The notes under the pieces are model-generated. The model did no database searches and had not been told where the DNA came from. It saw only the letters and a program-made list of their open reading frames with translations. Positions 16,871-26,011 of a stretch of DNA of 64,000 bases are shown here, in pieces. Source of the stretch: JAADJA01 sp963840975 (GTDB lineage: Bacteria > Bacteroidota > Bacteroidia > Bacteroidales > JAADJA01); contig CAWJBC010000016.1 of the NCBI GenBank assembly GCA_963840975.1, positions 62,001 through 126,000 of the forward strand. Reading direction: 5' to 3'. A program made the translations under genes and the position numbers. The first letter of the stretch is position 1; every line of letters starts with the position of its first letter.

Positions 16871-17606
16871 TATAATTGAGTATCATATTCAATCCTGACA
16901 AAACAACATTTGAGTTTGCAAAGATGTTATTTTTTAAGTTTTTATCAAAATAAATAGCATCTCCACCAGTAATAATAATTTTTAAATCTGTAAATCTTTC
17001 TTTGTATTTGTCAATAATTCCATCTACTTCGGCAAGTACGCCATTCATAACCCCCGATTGAATTGAATCCCTGGTGCTTCTGCCGATCAGTTCAGCCTTA
17101 TCAAAACAGTTAACTAACGGGAGTTTGGCTGTAAAAGTATTCAGCGCCTGATACCGCATCCTGATACCTGGCGAGATAGCGCCTCCATAATACACATTTT
17201 GTGAAGTAACCAGATCATAAGTGATACAGGTTCCGGCATCAATAACTAAGACATCATGGGATGGATAAATACCCTTAGCGCCAACAGCCAGCGCTATCCT
17301 GTCGTTCCCCAAAGTTTCAGGAGTCTTATATTGAATTTCAATTGGCAATGTAAGGGTTGCATTTATCTCAATAAAATTTGGTGTGCTTTTGAGAAACTCC
17401 CTTAATTCATCAGGATATTTGCGTACGGTTGATAAAATGGAAGCGGTAACCTTTCCGTGCATCTGAAAAGCGGCTTCCGCCCCTGATATTAAAACCTCCA
17501 GTTGATCGGCAGATAATTCATCAAAAAGATGAATCTCAAGCAGTATGTTTTCGAAAAAAAATGCAACTTTAATTCGTGTATTACCAATATCAATTACTAA
17601 TCTCAT
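16857..17606 (-). CDS. coaX: Type III pantothenate kinase
   Basis: A 249-residue ASKHA-fold enzyme, the first step of coenzyme A synthesis (phosphorylation of pantothenate) in the cytoplasm. Phosphate-1 motif DIGNTRIK at 6-13, the catalytic-region DAGTCITYD around 122-130, and the GGAISPGIRMRYQAL stretch (about 140-154), all typical of CoaX, are present. It is the first gene of a minus-strand run that continues with envelope genes, an arrangement seen in other Bacteroidota. A good promoter lies at 17640-17671. Confidence 0.93.
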   Translation of the reverse strand: MRLVIDIGNTRIKVAFFFENILLEIHLFDELSADQLEVLISGAEAAFQMHGKVTASILSTVRKYPDELREFLKSTPNFIEINATLTLPIEIQYKTPETLGNDRIALAVGAKGIYPSHDVLVIDAGTCITYDLVTSQNVYYGGAISPGIRMRYQALNTFTAKLPLVNCFDKAELIGRSTRDSIQSGVMNGVLAEVDGIIDKYKERFTDLKIIITGGDAIYFDKNLKNNIFANSNVVLSGLNMILNYNVGK

Positions 17607-17639
17607 TGTTTACTTTTATGCTTATTCAAGTAAAGACGA

Positions 17640-17671
17640 CAAAGTTAAAACATTCGCCTCAATAGTTCAAC
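17640..17671 (-). promoter_or_regulatory. Promoter for the coaX operon
   Basis: On the minus strand TAACTTTG (17640-17647) fits the TAnnTTTG -7 consensus and GTTG (17668-17671) lies exactly 20 bases upstream. The leader to the coaX ATG would be about 25-30 bases. Confidence 0.6.
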
Positions 17672-17715
17672 CGTTAACATCATTTGTACCCCCGATTTAT
17701 TTTCCCAGAAAAAGT

Positions 17716-17747
17716 TTTTCTAATTAATAAAATGTTGTTTACTTTTG
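17716..17747 (+). promoter_or_regulatory. Promoter for tRNA-Phe
   Basis: TACTTTTG (17740-17747) fits the -7 consensus, with TTTTC (17716-17720) 19 bases upstream. Transcription would begin about 29 bases before the tRNA. Confidence 0.55.
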
Positions 17748-17782
17748 CTGCCCGTTATTACGGGGTTTATTAAAGTCAAAAA

Positions 17783-17855
<73 letters not shown>

Positions 17856-18007
17856 CTAACCCTCTCATCCCGCAGTCTTTTCCACTTTAAATATTCCTGT
17901 AAATTTAAATTTTATAAATTATTATTTGCATTGTGCTATGGAATCCATTAACTTTGAAAGAAAATTTAATGGTTCACTTTTACATCAACCAAATAAAAGT
18001 ATACAAT

Positions 18008-18499
18008 ATGAAAAACCTGCTAATTATTGGTCTCGTTGCGGTTGTTTTAATTAGTTGTAATAAAGCCGACAACAAAAAAATCACATTTGATCCTGTTAAG
18101 GAAAAAGAAAAAGTAGCGCTTGTTTTGGAAAAATATGTCATTGCAAATGAAAAACAAAACCTCAATCTAATAAAGGAAGTATGGGCTTCAAAACCCGACA
18201 TATTGGTTTTTGGCACCAACAGCGATGAAACCATTATCGGATGGGAAGCCATCAGGGACGCTCTGAAGGAGCAATTTAAAAACATTGAAGACACATATAT
18301 TTCTGTAAGAGATCAAAAGATTGAGGTGAATGAAACCGGCAATACTGCGTGGTTCAGCGAATTTGTAAATTATAATTATATCTACAGAGGCAAACCTGTA
18401 AAGTATGAAGGGTTGAGATTTACCGGAGTACTCGAAAAAATTGACGATGAATGGCTCATTGTGCAAAGTCACATGTCAATTCCCGGCTCTCCGGATTAA
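18008..18499 (+). CDS. SnoaL-like/NTF2-fold lipoprotein
   Basis: A 163-residue protein started at ATG 18008; the longer frame from 17933 adds residues in front of a normal lipoprotein signal (MKNLLIIGLVAVVLISC, Cys17). The mature part reads as an NTF2/SnoaL-like cone-fold domain: EKVALVLEKYVIANEKQNL, GWEAIRDALKEQF, and a strand-rich tail with FTGVLEKIDDEWLIVQSHMS. Such domains in lipoproteins usually bind small ligands or are of unknown role; no catalytic residues can be assigned. Single gene. Confidence 0.8.
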   Translation: MKNLLIIGLVAVVLISCNKADNKKITFDPVKEKEKVALVLEKYVIANEKQNLNLIKEVWASKPDILVFGTNSDETIIGWEAIRDALKEQFKNIEDTYISVRDQKIEVNETGNTAWFSEFVNYNYIYRGKPVKYEGLRFTGVLEKIDDEWLIVQSHMSIPGSPD

Positions 18500-18526
18500 G
18501 GATTCTGATTTCAAATTATTGCAAAA

Positions 18527-19171
18527 TCAATAGCGTGATTTGATGCTCACATTGGTTTTGTTATCAAAAACATCTGTGAAAGTATTTCTTTGACTTAATA
18601 TCTTTCCGTTAGCAGACAATACAATGTTTTCTCCCCTTTGCTTTTTAATTTTCTGCGGATAATTAACAATGGTTTTAAAATAGATCATATTCGTAATTTC
18701 GCCTTCCGGAATTTCAATCCCTTCCTGTTCAAAGTACTTTTTTACCCAGGGCGAAAAATTTTTCCGGCTCATTTTATGACTTGTTACTTTGAGGTATTTC
18801 GGAGAGAACATATTTGGTTTATAACCAAAAATATGATAAATGGCATTGTTAAGATTATCGGCACTGCTGAAACTGAATCCCATCGAAAAACTGCTGATCT
18901 TTCCATCCAGATTGATTTTAATACTGTCAATTCCTTGCTGGTTTCTAATTTTAACAGCAAATTTTTCAGCTTCCGTTTTTAATTGTTTTTCCAGAGAAAT
19001 ATCAATGATGTCAGAAAATTTATCAAGTAATGATACGAATTGATTGGTTTTTATCCGGTATTTTATATTGCCCGATTGATTGCTGTGCAAGGTTATTTCT
19101 TCAACAATTTCGATACAACTTGTTGTAAAAAGGAGCGTTAAAAAAAGAAATACCGGGAAAAATTTTTTCAT
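18527..19171 (-). CDS. Hypothetical lipoprotein
   Basis: A 214-residue protein from ATG 19171 (MKKFFPVFLFLTLLFTTSC, Cys19); the longer reading from 19195 adds eight residues ahead of the signal. The mature part has beta strands followed by a helical region (about 55-85) and GKISSFSMGFSFSS. I know similar small lipoproteins in Bacteroidota but no named domain. It is convergent with the NTF2-like gene, 27 bases apart. Confidence 0.7.
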   Translation of the reverse strand: MKKFFPVFLFLTLLFTTSCIEIVEEITLHSNQSGNIKYRIKTNQFVSLLDKFSDIIDISLEKQLKTEAEKFAVKIRNQQGIDSIKINLDGKISSFSMGFSFSSADNLNNAIYHIFGYKPNMFSPKYLKVTSHKMSRKNFSPWVKKYFEQEGIEIPEGEITNMIYFKTIVNYPQKIKKQRGENIVLSANGKILSQRNTFTDVFDNKTNVSIKSRY

Positions 19172-19320
19172 GATAAAAACTAAATTGCGATTCAAACGTT
19201 ACTATTCATAAATTATTATAAATCTTGCTGATGAGGCTTCGCTTTTGAAAAAATGCACACGATTGAATTGGAGTAAACAACAATCAATCAAAAAAAATCA
19301 ACCAACTAAAAACGACTATC

Positions 19321-19488
19321 ATGGAAAAGATGGAGGCTATTGCCAATCAAACAGCAGAACATTTTATTGATAAACATTTCATCAAACTCGACAGAACTGA
19401 TATTTTGGTAAGGGAAATTCGCAACAGCGTGAAAGAGATTATAAAAAATGCTCTTGTAATATATGAATCTGAGCGAGTGAAAAGTTGA
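19321..19488 (+). CDS. Small ORF, 55 residues, helical
   Basis: An uninterrupted ATG-to-TGA frame of 56 codons that is too short for most gene filters. The product is charged and predicted helical (EAIANQTAEHFIDKHFIK, EIRNSVKEIIKNAL), without Cys or a signal peptide. Codon use resembles that of the neighbouring genes. It is flanked by a divergent lipoprotein gene and the convergent atpC, 50 bases away. No homologue is recognised; it may be a real small cytoplasmic protein. Confidence 0.5.
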   Translation: MEKMEAIANQTAEHFIDKHFIKLDRTDILVREIRNSVKEIIKNALVIYESERVKS

Positions 19489-19538
19489 GCTTGAAATTTT
19501 AAAGTCAAGGGATACTCACATTTTGCAGAATAGGCTTA

Positions 19539-19775
19539 CTATTCGGCTAAGATCAGGACTTTGTTTCTGAGAACTTCAATCACCCCTCCCTTTATTTCAA
19601 AAAAAATCGGATTTTTACTTTGATCCAAAATCTTGATTTTCCCTTTCCTGAGTACCGAAATCAAAGGGGCATGATTATTCAGGATTTCAAAAGAGCCATC
19701 TTTCCCCGGTAACTGAACCAGTTCAGCTTCGCCCTTAAAAATTGTTTTATCCGGATCAATTATTTCAACATTCAT
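19539..19775 (-). CDS. atpC: F1 ATP synthase epsilon subunit, short form
   Basis: A 78-residue protein containing only the N-terminal beta-sandwich of the epsilon subunit: VEIIDPDKTIFKGEAELVQLPG and the conserved GSFEILNNHAPLIS. The C-terminal helical hairpin, which inhibits hydrolysis in many bacteria, is absent, as is common in Bacteroidota. It lies 29 bases after atpD and is surely co-transcribed with it. The other ATP synthase genes are not nearby. Confidence 0.92.
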   Translation of the reverse strand: MNVEIIDPDKTIFKGEAELVQLPGKDGSFEILNNHAPLISVLRKGKIKILDQSKNPIFFEIKGGVIEVLRNKVLILAE

Positions 19776-19804
19776 TGCGGTATCCTATTCTTAATGAGAG
19801 CGGT

Positions 19805-21313
19805 TTATTTGCTTTCAGCAATTAGTTTCTTGCCTTTTTCGATTGCTTCATCAATTGTCCCGACCAGGTTAAAAGCTGCTTCCGGGTATTCATCCACTTC
19901 GCCATCCATAATCATATTGAAACCCTTGATTGTATCTTCGATGGATACTACTGTGCCTTTTAGTCCGGTAAATTGTTCGGCAACATGGAAGGGTTGCGAA
20001 AGGAATCGCTGAACTCTTCGTGCACGATGCACAACAAGTTTATCTTCTTCAGAAAGTTCATCCATACCTAAAATGGCAATGATGTCCTGAAGTTCTTTGT
20101 ATCGCTGGAGTATTTCTTTAACTTTTTGAGCGGTTTTGTAATGTTCTTCACCTACAACATCCTGAATCAGAATTCTGGAGGTAGAATCCAGAGGATCCAC
20201 AGCAGGATAAATTCCCAATTCTGAAATTTTTCGGCTCAATACAGTAGTCGCATCCAGGTGGGCAAAGGTTGTCGCCGGTGCCGGGTCGGTAAGGTCGTCG
20301 GCAGGAACATAAACCGCCTGAACTGAAGTAATGGAACCTCTTTTGGTTGATGTGATTCTTTCCTGCATGATACCCATTTCGGATGCAAGCGTAGGTTGAT
20401 AACCAACAGCAGAAGGCATACGACCCAGCAGCGCTGATACTTCTGATCCGGCCTGTGTGAAGCGGAAAATATTGTCCATGAAAAATAAAATATCGCGTCC
20501 CCCCGATTTTTCATCACCGTCGCGGAAATATTCGGCAACAGTAAGCCCAGAAAGTGCTACCCTTGCACGAGCCCCGGGTGGTTCATTCATCTGACCGAAT
20601 GTCAGGGTTGCCTGTGAGTTTAGGAGTTCTTCCATGTTAACTTTTGAAAGATCCCAACTCCCCTCTTTCATACTCTTGATAAATTCATCTCCGTATTTGA
20701 TAACTCCTGATTCGATCATCTCACGCAACAGATCGTTTCCTTCTCTGGTCCTCTCTCCAACACCTGCAAAAACCGACATCCCTGCGTATTGTTTAGCGAT
20801 ATTATTAATCAATTCCATGATAATAACTGTCTTTCCTACGCCTGCGCCACCAAACAAACCGATTTTACCACCTTTGGCATAAGGTTCAATAAGGTCAATA
20901 ACCTTTATACCGGTGTATAGAACTTCTTTTTGGGTGGTAAGGTTTTCAAATTTGGGTGGATCGCGATGGATAGCATAAACATTTTCGCGGGAAACCTCTC
21001 CAAGACCGTCAATAGGATCACCAATCACATTGAAAAGCCTACCTTTGATATAGTCACCTACGGGCATTGAGATAGGTGCTCCGGTTGATCTTACTTTCAG
21101 CCCTCTGCGCAATCCATCAGTTGAGTCCATAGCAATGGTCCTGACTGTATTTTCTCCAATATCCTGCTGGCATTCGAGAACAAGTTTTGAACCGTCCTCT
21201 TTAATTATTTCGAGGGCGTCATAAATTTTCGGCAGGTCTTTTTCCTGGTCGAACGACACATCAACCACGGCGCCGATAATCTGTGAAATATATCCTTCTC
21301 CTGTATTTGTCAT
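19805..21313 (-). CDS. atpD: F1 ATP synthase beta subunit
   Basis: A 502-residue catalytic subunit. The P-loop GGAGVGKT is at 155-162, GERTREGNDLL lies near 195, the ALSGLTVAEYFRD segment follows, and the DELSEEDK motif that interacts with the gamma subunit is near residue 410. It should be fully active in ATP synthesis at the inner membrane. Only atpC accompanies it; the split of atpDC from the remaining subunit genes is usual in Bacteroidota. A -7 box at 21335-21342 provides a likely promoter. Confidence 0.97.
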   Translation of the reverse strand: MTNTGEGYISQIIGAVVDVSFDQEKDLPKIYDALEIIKEDGSKLVLECQQDIGENTVRTIAMDSTDGLRRGLKVRSTGAPISMPVGDYIKGRLFNVIGDPIDGLGEVSRENVYAIHRDPPKFENLTTQKEVLYTGIKVIDLIEPYAKGGKIGLFGGAGVGKTVIIMELINNIAKQYAGMSVFAGVGERTREGNDLLREMIESGVIKYGDEFIKSMKEGSWDLSKVNMEELLNSQATLTFGQMNEPPGARARVALSGLTVAEYFRDGDEKSGGRDILFFMDNIFRFTQAGSEVSALLGRMPSAVGYQPTLASEMGIMQERITSTKRGSITSVQAVYVPADDLTDPAPATTFAHLDATTVLSRKISELGIYPAVDPLDSTSRILIQDVVGEEHYKTAQKVKEILQRYKELQDIIAILGMDELSEEDKLVVHRARRVQRFLSQPFHVAEQFTGLKGTVVSIEDTIKGFNMIMDGEVDEYPEAAFNLVGTIDEAIEKGKKLIAESK

Positions 21314-21334
21314 GACGAAATTTTAAATTTTTCG

Positions 21335-21342
21335 CAAATATA
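21335..21342 (-). promoter_or_regulatory. -7 box upstream of atpD
   Basis: On the minus strand TATATTTG fits TAnnTTTG, 22 bases before the atpD ATG and directly behind the lspA stop. The -33 element would fall inside lspA and is not obvious. Confidence 0.45.
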
Positions 21343-21344
21343 AA

Positions 21345-21950
21345 TTATTTCTTAAAGAATTTTTTCTGGAAGAAAATTAAAATCAATACTCCTGTAGTAA
21401 TGGCAGAGTCGGCAATGTTGAAAACCGGTCTGAAAAAAACAAAATCCTGCCCGCCCCAGAAAGGAAACCATTGTGGATAATAACCTTTGAGCACAGGGAA
21501 GTACAGCATGTCAACCACTTTTCCATGCAGGAAACTACCGTAACCTCCTTCGGGCGGGAAAAGTATGGCTACTTCATGGAATTTACTATCATTGAATATC
21601 ATCCCGTAAAAAGCGCTGTCAATAATGTTGCCTAGCGCCCCGGCGAATATGAGCGACATGCTGATAATAAGTCCGAAATTTTCCTTCCTGCGGGTAATCT
21701 TTACCAGATACCACCCGATAGCAAAAATGGCGATAATGCGAAAGATGCTTAAAATCAGCTTACCAAAATCGCCCCCGAAGCGCATTCCAAAAGCCATTCC
21801 TTCATTTTCGGTAAAATGAATCACAAACCAATCACCAGCAATATTAATTTCCTGACCAAGGGTCATATTTGTCTTGATCCAAATCTTTAAAATCTGATCT
21901 GCAATTAGAATCAGAAAAATAAGTATGATTGGTTTTTTCAATTTATGCAA
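21345..21950 (-). CDS. lspA: Lipoprotein signal peptidase
   Basis: A 201-residue inner-membrane aspartic protease that removes signal peptides from lipoproteins. Four hydrophobic segments, TENEGMAFG (about 47-55), GNIIDSAFYGMIF (about 107-119, first catalytic Asp) and FNIADSAITTG (about 178-188, second catalytic Asp) are present. An extra loop between the catalytic segments (VVDMLYFPVLKGYYPQWFPF) is typical of Bacteroidota. The many lipoproteins in this window are its expected substrates. It lies 18 bases after the dksA-like gene. Confidence 0.93.
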   Translation of the reverse strand: MHKLKKPIILIFLILIADQILKIWIKTNMTLGQEINIAGDWFVIHFTENEGMAFGMRFGGDFGKLILSIFRIIAIFAIGWYLVKITRRKENFGLIISMSLIFAGALGNIIDSAFYGMIFNDSKFHEVAILFPPEGGYGSFLHGKVVDMLYFPVLKGYYPQWFPFWGGQDFVFFRPVFNIADSAITTGVLILIFFQKKFFKK

Positions 21951-21968
21951 AAATGGTTGAATGTAATG

Positions 21969-22376
21969 CTACCTCTTTGATTGACCAAGCTTGGCATCAA
22001 TGCTTAAGGTGGCGTGAGGAACGCTTCTCAACCTTTCTTTGGATATCAACTGACCCGTTGCACGGCATAATCCATAGGATTTGTTTTCAATCCGAATTAG
22101 GGCATTTTCGAGTGAATTGATAAACTTCTGCTGGCGAGCAGCAAGGCGGCTGTTTTCTTCTTTCGATAAAACATGATAACCTTCTTCCAAAACTTTGAAA
22201 GTCGGCGAAGTATCATGCGTATCATGTTCGTTGGCATGGGTATATGCATCCGTCAACATTTTCAGATCTTCTCTCGCATTTTCAAGTTTTTCGATAATGA
22301 TCTGGCGAAATTCCTCAAGTTCTTCGTCGGAATATCTTGTCTTTTTTAAATCCTCAGTTGTACCTTCCTTTGCCAT
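21969..22376 (-). CDS. DksA/TraR-family protein with degenerate zinc finger
   Basis: A 135-residue protein: helical coiled-coil region (about 15-95) and a C-terminal DksA-like region YGLCRATGQLISKERLRSVP (about 102-121). Only one Cys remains of the usual four, so zinc binding is unlikely in the classical way; this form is common in Bacteroidota. Family members modulate RNA polymerase; whether this one does is inference. It sits between ileS and lspA and is probably co-transcribed with both. Confidence 0.87.
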   Translation of the reverse strand: MAKEGTTEDLKKTRYSDEELEEFRQIIIEKLENAREDLKMLTDAYTHANEHDTHDTSPTFKVLEEGYHVLSKEENSRLAARQQKFINSLENALIRIENKSYGLCRATGQLISKERLRSVPHATLSIDAKLGQSKR

Positions 22377-22419
22377 AGTTATATTTATTTTGTTGATTTA
22401 GATTGTTTTATACTTATTA

Positions 22420-25400
22420 TTAACCATTAAGTTTTTCAATTATTATGCTTGTTGATAATTCATCTGTCAGCTCAACCTGAGTTTTGTTATTGTGAGGAAT
22501 GTTTTCAACAAGGCTTAACGACCCCGCCAATGTTTCTGAGCAAATGTAATCAAAATTCTTTTTGACAGCCGCCTCTAATTCATTTGTTTTTTCGACCAAA
22601 ACAGAAATTTTATCGGTCACCTCATATTGATTTTCTTTTCGCAGGTTTTGTATCCTGTTCACGAGTTCACGGGCGATGCCTTCGTATTTTAATTCATCGG
22701 TGATGGTGATGTCGAGAGCAACTGTCAGGTTACCCGTTGAAGTAACAAGCCAGCCCGGAATATCTTCGGTCAGGATTTCGACATCCGAAAGAGACAATTC
22801 AGCCTGCTGCCCCTCTACTTCAAGTAGGTATTTTCCATTGGTTTCAAATTCACTTATTTGATTATTATCAAGTAAAGTAATGGCAGCACTGATTGACTTC
22901 ATTAACTTCCCGTATTTGGGTCCCAGTGTTTTGAAGTTCGGTTTGATCTTTTTCGTCAGGATTTTATCATCCTCCATGAACTCCAACTCTTTTACATTCA
23001 CTTCTGATAAAATGAGGTGTTTTACCGCATCAATATATTCCTTGAAATGGTTATTCATCAGAGGTATCATGATCTTGTTCAAAGGCTGACGAACCCTGAT
23101 ATTTGTCTTTTTCCGCAATGAAAGCACCATTGAAGATATTTTTTGGGCAACTTCCATTCGCTCTTCAAGGCTTTTATCTATGAACTTATCGTTGGCAAGC
23201 GGAAACTCAGTAAGATGAACAGAATCAGAAGCCAGGTGCGAAGTTGCGAAATTCAGGTCAACAAATAATTTCTCCATAAAAAAAGGAGCGATAGGGGAAG
23301 CCAACTGTGAAACAACCTCAAGGCAGCGGTAAAGGGTTTGGTATGCCGAAATTTTATCGTCAGAATATTCTCCTTTCCAGAAACGCCGCCTGCTGAGCCT
23401 GACGTACCAGTTACTCAAATGAAGATCGAGAAATTCGCTGATGGCTCGTCCTGCTTTTGTAGGTTCATAATCGTTGTAGTACTCGTCAACATTTTTGATC
23501 AGGCTGTTCAGTTCAGAAATGATCCACCTGTCAAGTTCCGGTCTATTTTCGATCGGGATATCAGGTTCGGAGTAGTTAAACCCATCAATGTTGGCATAGA
23601 GGGCAAAAAAAGCATAAGTATTGTATAGGGTTCCGAAGAATTTTCTTTTTACTTCATCAATCCCGTTAACATCAAATTTAAGATTATCCCACGGTTGTGC
23701 ATTGGTGATCATGTACCAGCGGGTTGCATCCGGTCCAAATTTCTCAATGGTTGCAAATGCATCAACGCCATTTCCCAGGCGTTTTGACATTTTATTTCCC
23801 TGTGAATCCAATACCAAACCGTTCGAAACGCAATTTTTGTAAGAAACTGAATCGAATACCATGGTGGAAATGGCATGAAGAGTAAAAAACCAACCACGGG
23901 TTTGGTCAACTCCTTCAGCTATAAAATCAGCAGGAAAATAATCATTCAGGCGATCCTTGTTTTCAAATGGATAATGGAACTGAGCATAGGGCATCGCCCC
24001 TGAATCAAACCAACCATCAATCAGAGCCGGTTCACGGAACATTTTCTTACCTCCTGGAGAAACAAGTATTATATCATCAACATAAGGTTTATGAAAATCA
24101 AATGTCTCATAATTCTCTTTTGAATTGTTACCCGGTACAAAATCCGCCAGCGGATTCTTAGTCATAAACCCAGCATCTATAGATTTTTCGATTTCTGCTT
24201 TTAATTCTTCAGCAGATCCAAGGCAAATTTTTTCAGTTTCATCTTCCGTCATCCAAACCGGTAATGGCACTCCCCAGTATCTTGACCGGGAGAGATTCCA
24301 ATCAACCAGATTTTCTAACCAGTTTCCAAATCTTCCGGTTCCGGTCGCTTTTGGTTTCCAATTGATCGTATTGTTCAATTCAATCATCTTTTCCTTGTAG
24401 GCTGTAGTTTTTATAAACCAGGAATCAAGCGGATAGTAGAGGATAGGTTTATCCGTTCGCCAACAATGCGGATAGGAGTGAACATACTTTTCAGTTTTAA
24501 ATGCTTTGTTCTCTTTTTTAAGTTTTACGATGATTTCTATATCAACTGAATCTTCATTGGTGGGGTCATAATTGGAATCATATTCAGGTTTCACAAACCG
24601 ACCGGCAAATTCACCCATTTCTTCAACGAATTTACCCTGCTTATTGACAAGCGTAAGTGAACCGATCCCATTTTCACGGGCAACCTTATAATCATCAGCA
24701 CCAAAACTGGGAGCAATGTGTACAATACCGGTTCCTTCATCGGTAGTTACAAATTCACCCAACAATACTTTAAATCCATCCCCATCTTCGGGTTGGGCAT
24801 AAGGTAATAATTGCTCATAGCTGATCCCCTTTAATTTTTCCCCTTTGTATTCGCCTGATACTTTAAAAGGGATTTTTTTCTGTCCTTGTTCATAATCATC
24901 CAATTTCATGTCTGCATTTGACTCTGGAAAATATTTATGCAGCAAATCTTTACCAAGAATAACCGTTATGGGTTTATAAGTATATGGGTTGTAAGTTTTA
25001 ACTTTTATATATTCAACTTTTGTTCCTACAGCCAATGCAGTATTGGAAGGCAATGTCCATGGAGTTGTTGTCCAGGCAAGGAAAAACAAATCGCCGAATA
25101 CATTATTAAATAAAAATTCAGATTTTTCATCCCTTATAATTTTAAACTGGGCAACTACCGTATTGTCTTTTACATCCCGGTAACAACCCGGCATGTTTAA
25201 TTCATGTGAACTAAGTCCTGTCCCGGCAGCAGGTGAATAGGGCTGAATAGTATGTCCTTTATACAATAGTCCTTTATCATATAATTTTCTTAATAACCAC
25301 CAAACGGTTTCGATGTATTTATTATCGAAAGTTATATAGGGATTATCAAGATCAACCCAATATCCCATCTTAACAGTCAGGTCATCCCAAAGATCTTTAT

Positions 25401-25785
25401 ATTTCATTACTTCTTTCCGGCAGGCCTTATTGTAATCTTCTACCGAAATTTTAGTACCAATGTCTTCTTTGGTGATGCCCAATGATTTTTCAACGCTTAT
25501 CTCTACAGGGAGACCATGTGTATCCCATCCGGCTTTCCGCTCAACCAGAAACCCTTTCATGGTTTTATACCTGCAGAAAATATCCTTGATCGCCCTTGCC
25601 ATTACATGATGAATGCCCGGCGTTCCATTGGCCGATGGAGGCCCCTCATAAAAAATAAAGGGTTTGTGACCTTTTCTCAACTCAATACTTTTCTCAAAAG
25701 TCCTGTGACCTTTCCAGTAATCGCTGATTTCGGTACCGATGCGTGTTAAATCAAGATTCTTATATTCTGAAAATTTCTGTTTCAT
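22420..25785 (-). CDS. ileS: Isoleucyl-tRNA synthetase
   Basis: An 1121-residue class I synthetase. The HIGH-like motif is GIHH at 57-60 (SANGTPGIHHVMAR) and KMSKR is at 665-669. The editing (CP1) domain lies between them (WTTTPWTLPSNTALAVG), and a long anticodon-binding C-terminal part follows. Length and the GIHH motif fit the longer, eukaryote-like class rather than the roughly 940-residue class of E. coli. It begins a minus-strand run with the dksA-like gene and lspA. Confidence 0.96.
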   Translation of the reverse strand: MKQKFSEYKNLDLTRIGTEISDYWKGHRTFEKSIELRKGHKPFIFYEGPPSANGTPGIHHVMARAIKDIFCRYKTMKGFLVERKAGWDTHGLPVEISVEKSLGITKEDIGTKISVEDYNKACRKEVMKYKDLWDDLTVKMGYWVDLDNPYITFDNKYIETVWWLLRKLYDKGLLYKGHTIQPYSPAAGTGLSSHELNMPGCYRDVKDNTVVAQFKIIRDEKSEFLFNNVFGDLFFLAWTTTPWTLPSNTALAVGTKVEYIKVKTYNPYTYKPITVILGKDLLHKYFPESNADMKLDDYEQGQKKIPFKVSGEYKGEKLKGISYEQLLPYAQPEDGDGFKVLLGEFVTTDEGTGIVHIAPSFGADDYKVARENGIGSLTLVNKQGKFVEEMGEFAGRFVKPEYDSNYDPTNEDSVDIEIIVKLKKENKAFKTEKYVHSYPHCWRTDKPILYYPLDSWFIKTTAYKEKMIELNNTINWKPKATGTGRFGNWLENLVDWNLSRSRYWGVPLPVWMTEDETEKICLGSAEELKAEIEKSIDAGFMTKNPLADFVPGNNSKENYETFDFHKPYVDDIILVSPGGKKMFREPALIDGWFDSGAMPYAQFHYPFENKDRLNDYFPADFIAEGVDQTRGWFFTLHAISTMVFDSVSYKNCVSNGLVLDSQGNKMSKRLGNGVDAFATIEKFGPDATRWYMITNAQPWDNLKFDVNGIDEVKRKFFGTLYNTYAFFALYANIDGFNYSEPDIPIENRPELDRWIISELNSLIKNVDEYYNDYEPTKAGRAISEFLDLHLSNWYVRLSRRRFWKGEYSDDKISAYQTLYRCLEVVSQLASPIAPFFMEKLFVDLNFATSHLASDSVHLTEFPLANDKFIDKSLEERMEVAQKISSMVLSLRKKTNIRVRQPLNKIMIPLMNNHFKEYIDAVKHLILSEVNVKELEFMEDDKILTKKIKPNFKTLGPKYGKLMKSISAAITLLDNNQISEFETNGKYLLEVEGQQAELSLSDVEILTEDIPGWLVTSTGNLTVALDITITDELKYEGIARELVNRIQNLRKENQYEVTDKISVLVEKTNELEAAVKKNFDYICSETLAGSLSLVENIPHNNKTQVELTDELSTSIIIEKLNG

Positions 25786-25819
25786 TTAAGCCGATAAACG
25801 GAATAGTTTAAAAAGTTTG

Positions 25820-25827
25820 CAAAATTA
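25820..25827 (-). promoter_or_regulatory. -7 box upstream of ileS
   Basis: On the minus strand TAATTTTG matches TAnnTTTG, 35 bases before the ileS ATG, in a strongly AT-rich stretch. The -33 box is ambiguous. Confidence 0.4.
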
Positions 25828-25957
25828 TAAAAATTATAATATCAAATTATACCAAAGTGAAATTCAAAATAGTGTGGCATGAAGGGCGGTTTTGAATTTC
25901 CTACTTTGGTATTACTTTGGTTTTATGTTCTGTGAATCCAACTGAAATATTGAAAAC

Positions 25958-25991
25958 AAAAAAGGCCGTCCAAAAACGGACAGCCTTTTTT
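25958..25991 (-). terminator. Intrinsic terminator of the 1492-residue cargo gene
   Basis: AAAAAAGGC-GTCC pairs with GGAC-GCCTTTTTT. It lies 20 bases past the stop codon of the minus-strand gene. Confidence 0.85.
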
Positions 25992-26011
25992 GAATTATAT
26001 TTCCGGAATTA

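Noticed and set aside
17933..18007. Longer N-terminus of the NTF2-like lipoprotein
   Set aside because: It would put about 25 polar residues in front of a normal lipoprotein signal peptide; ATG 18008 is better.
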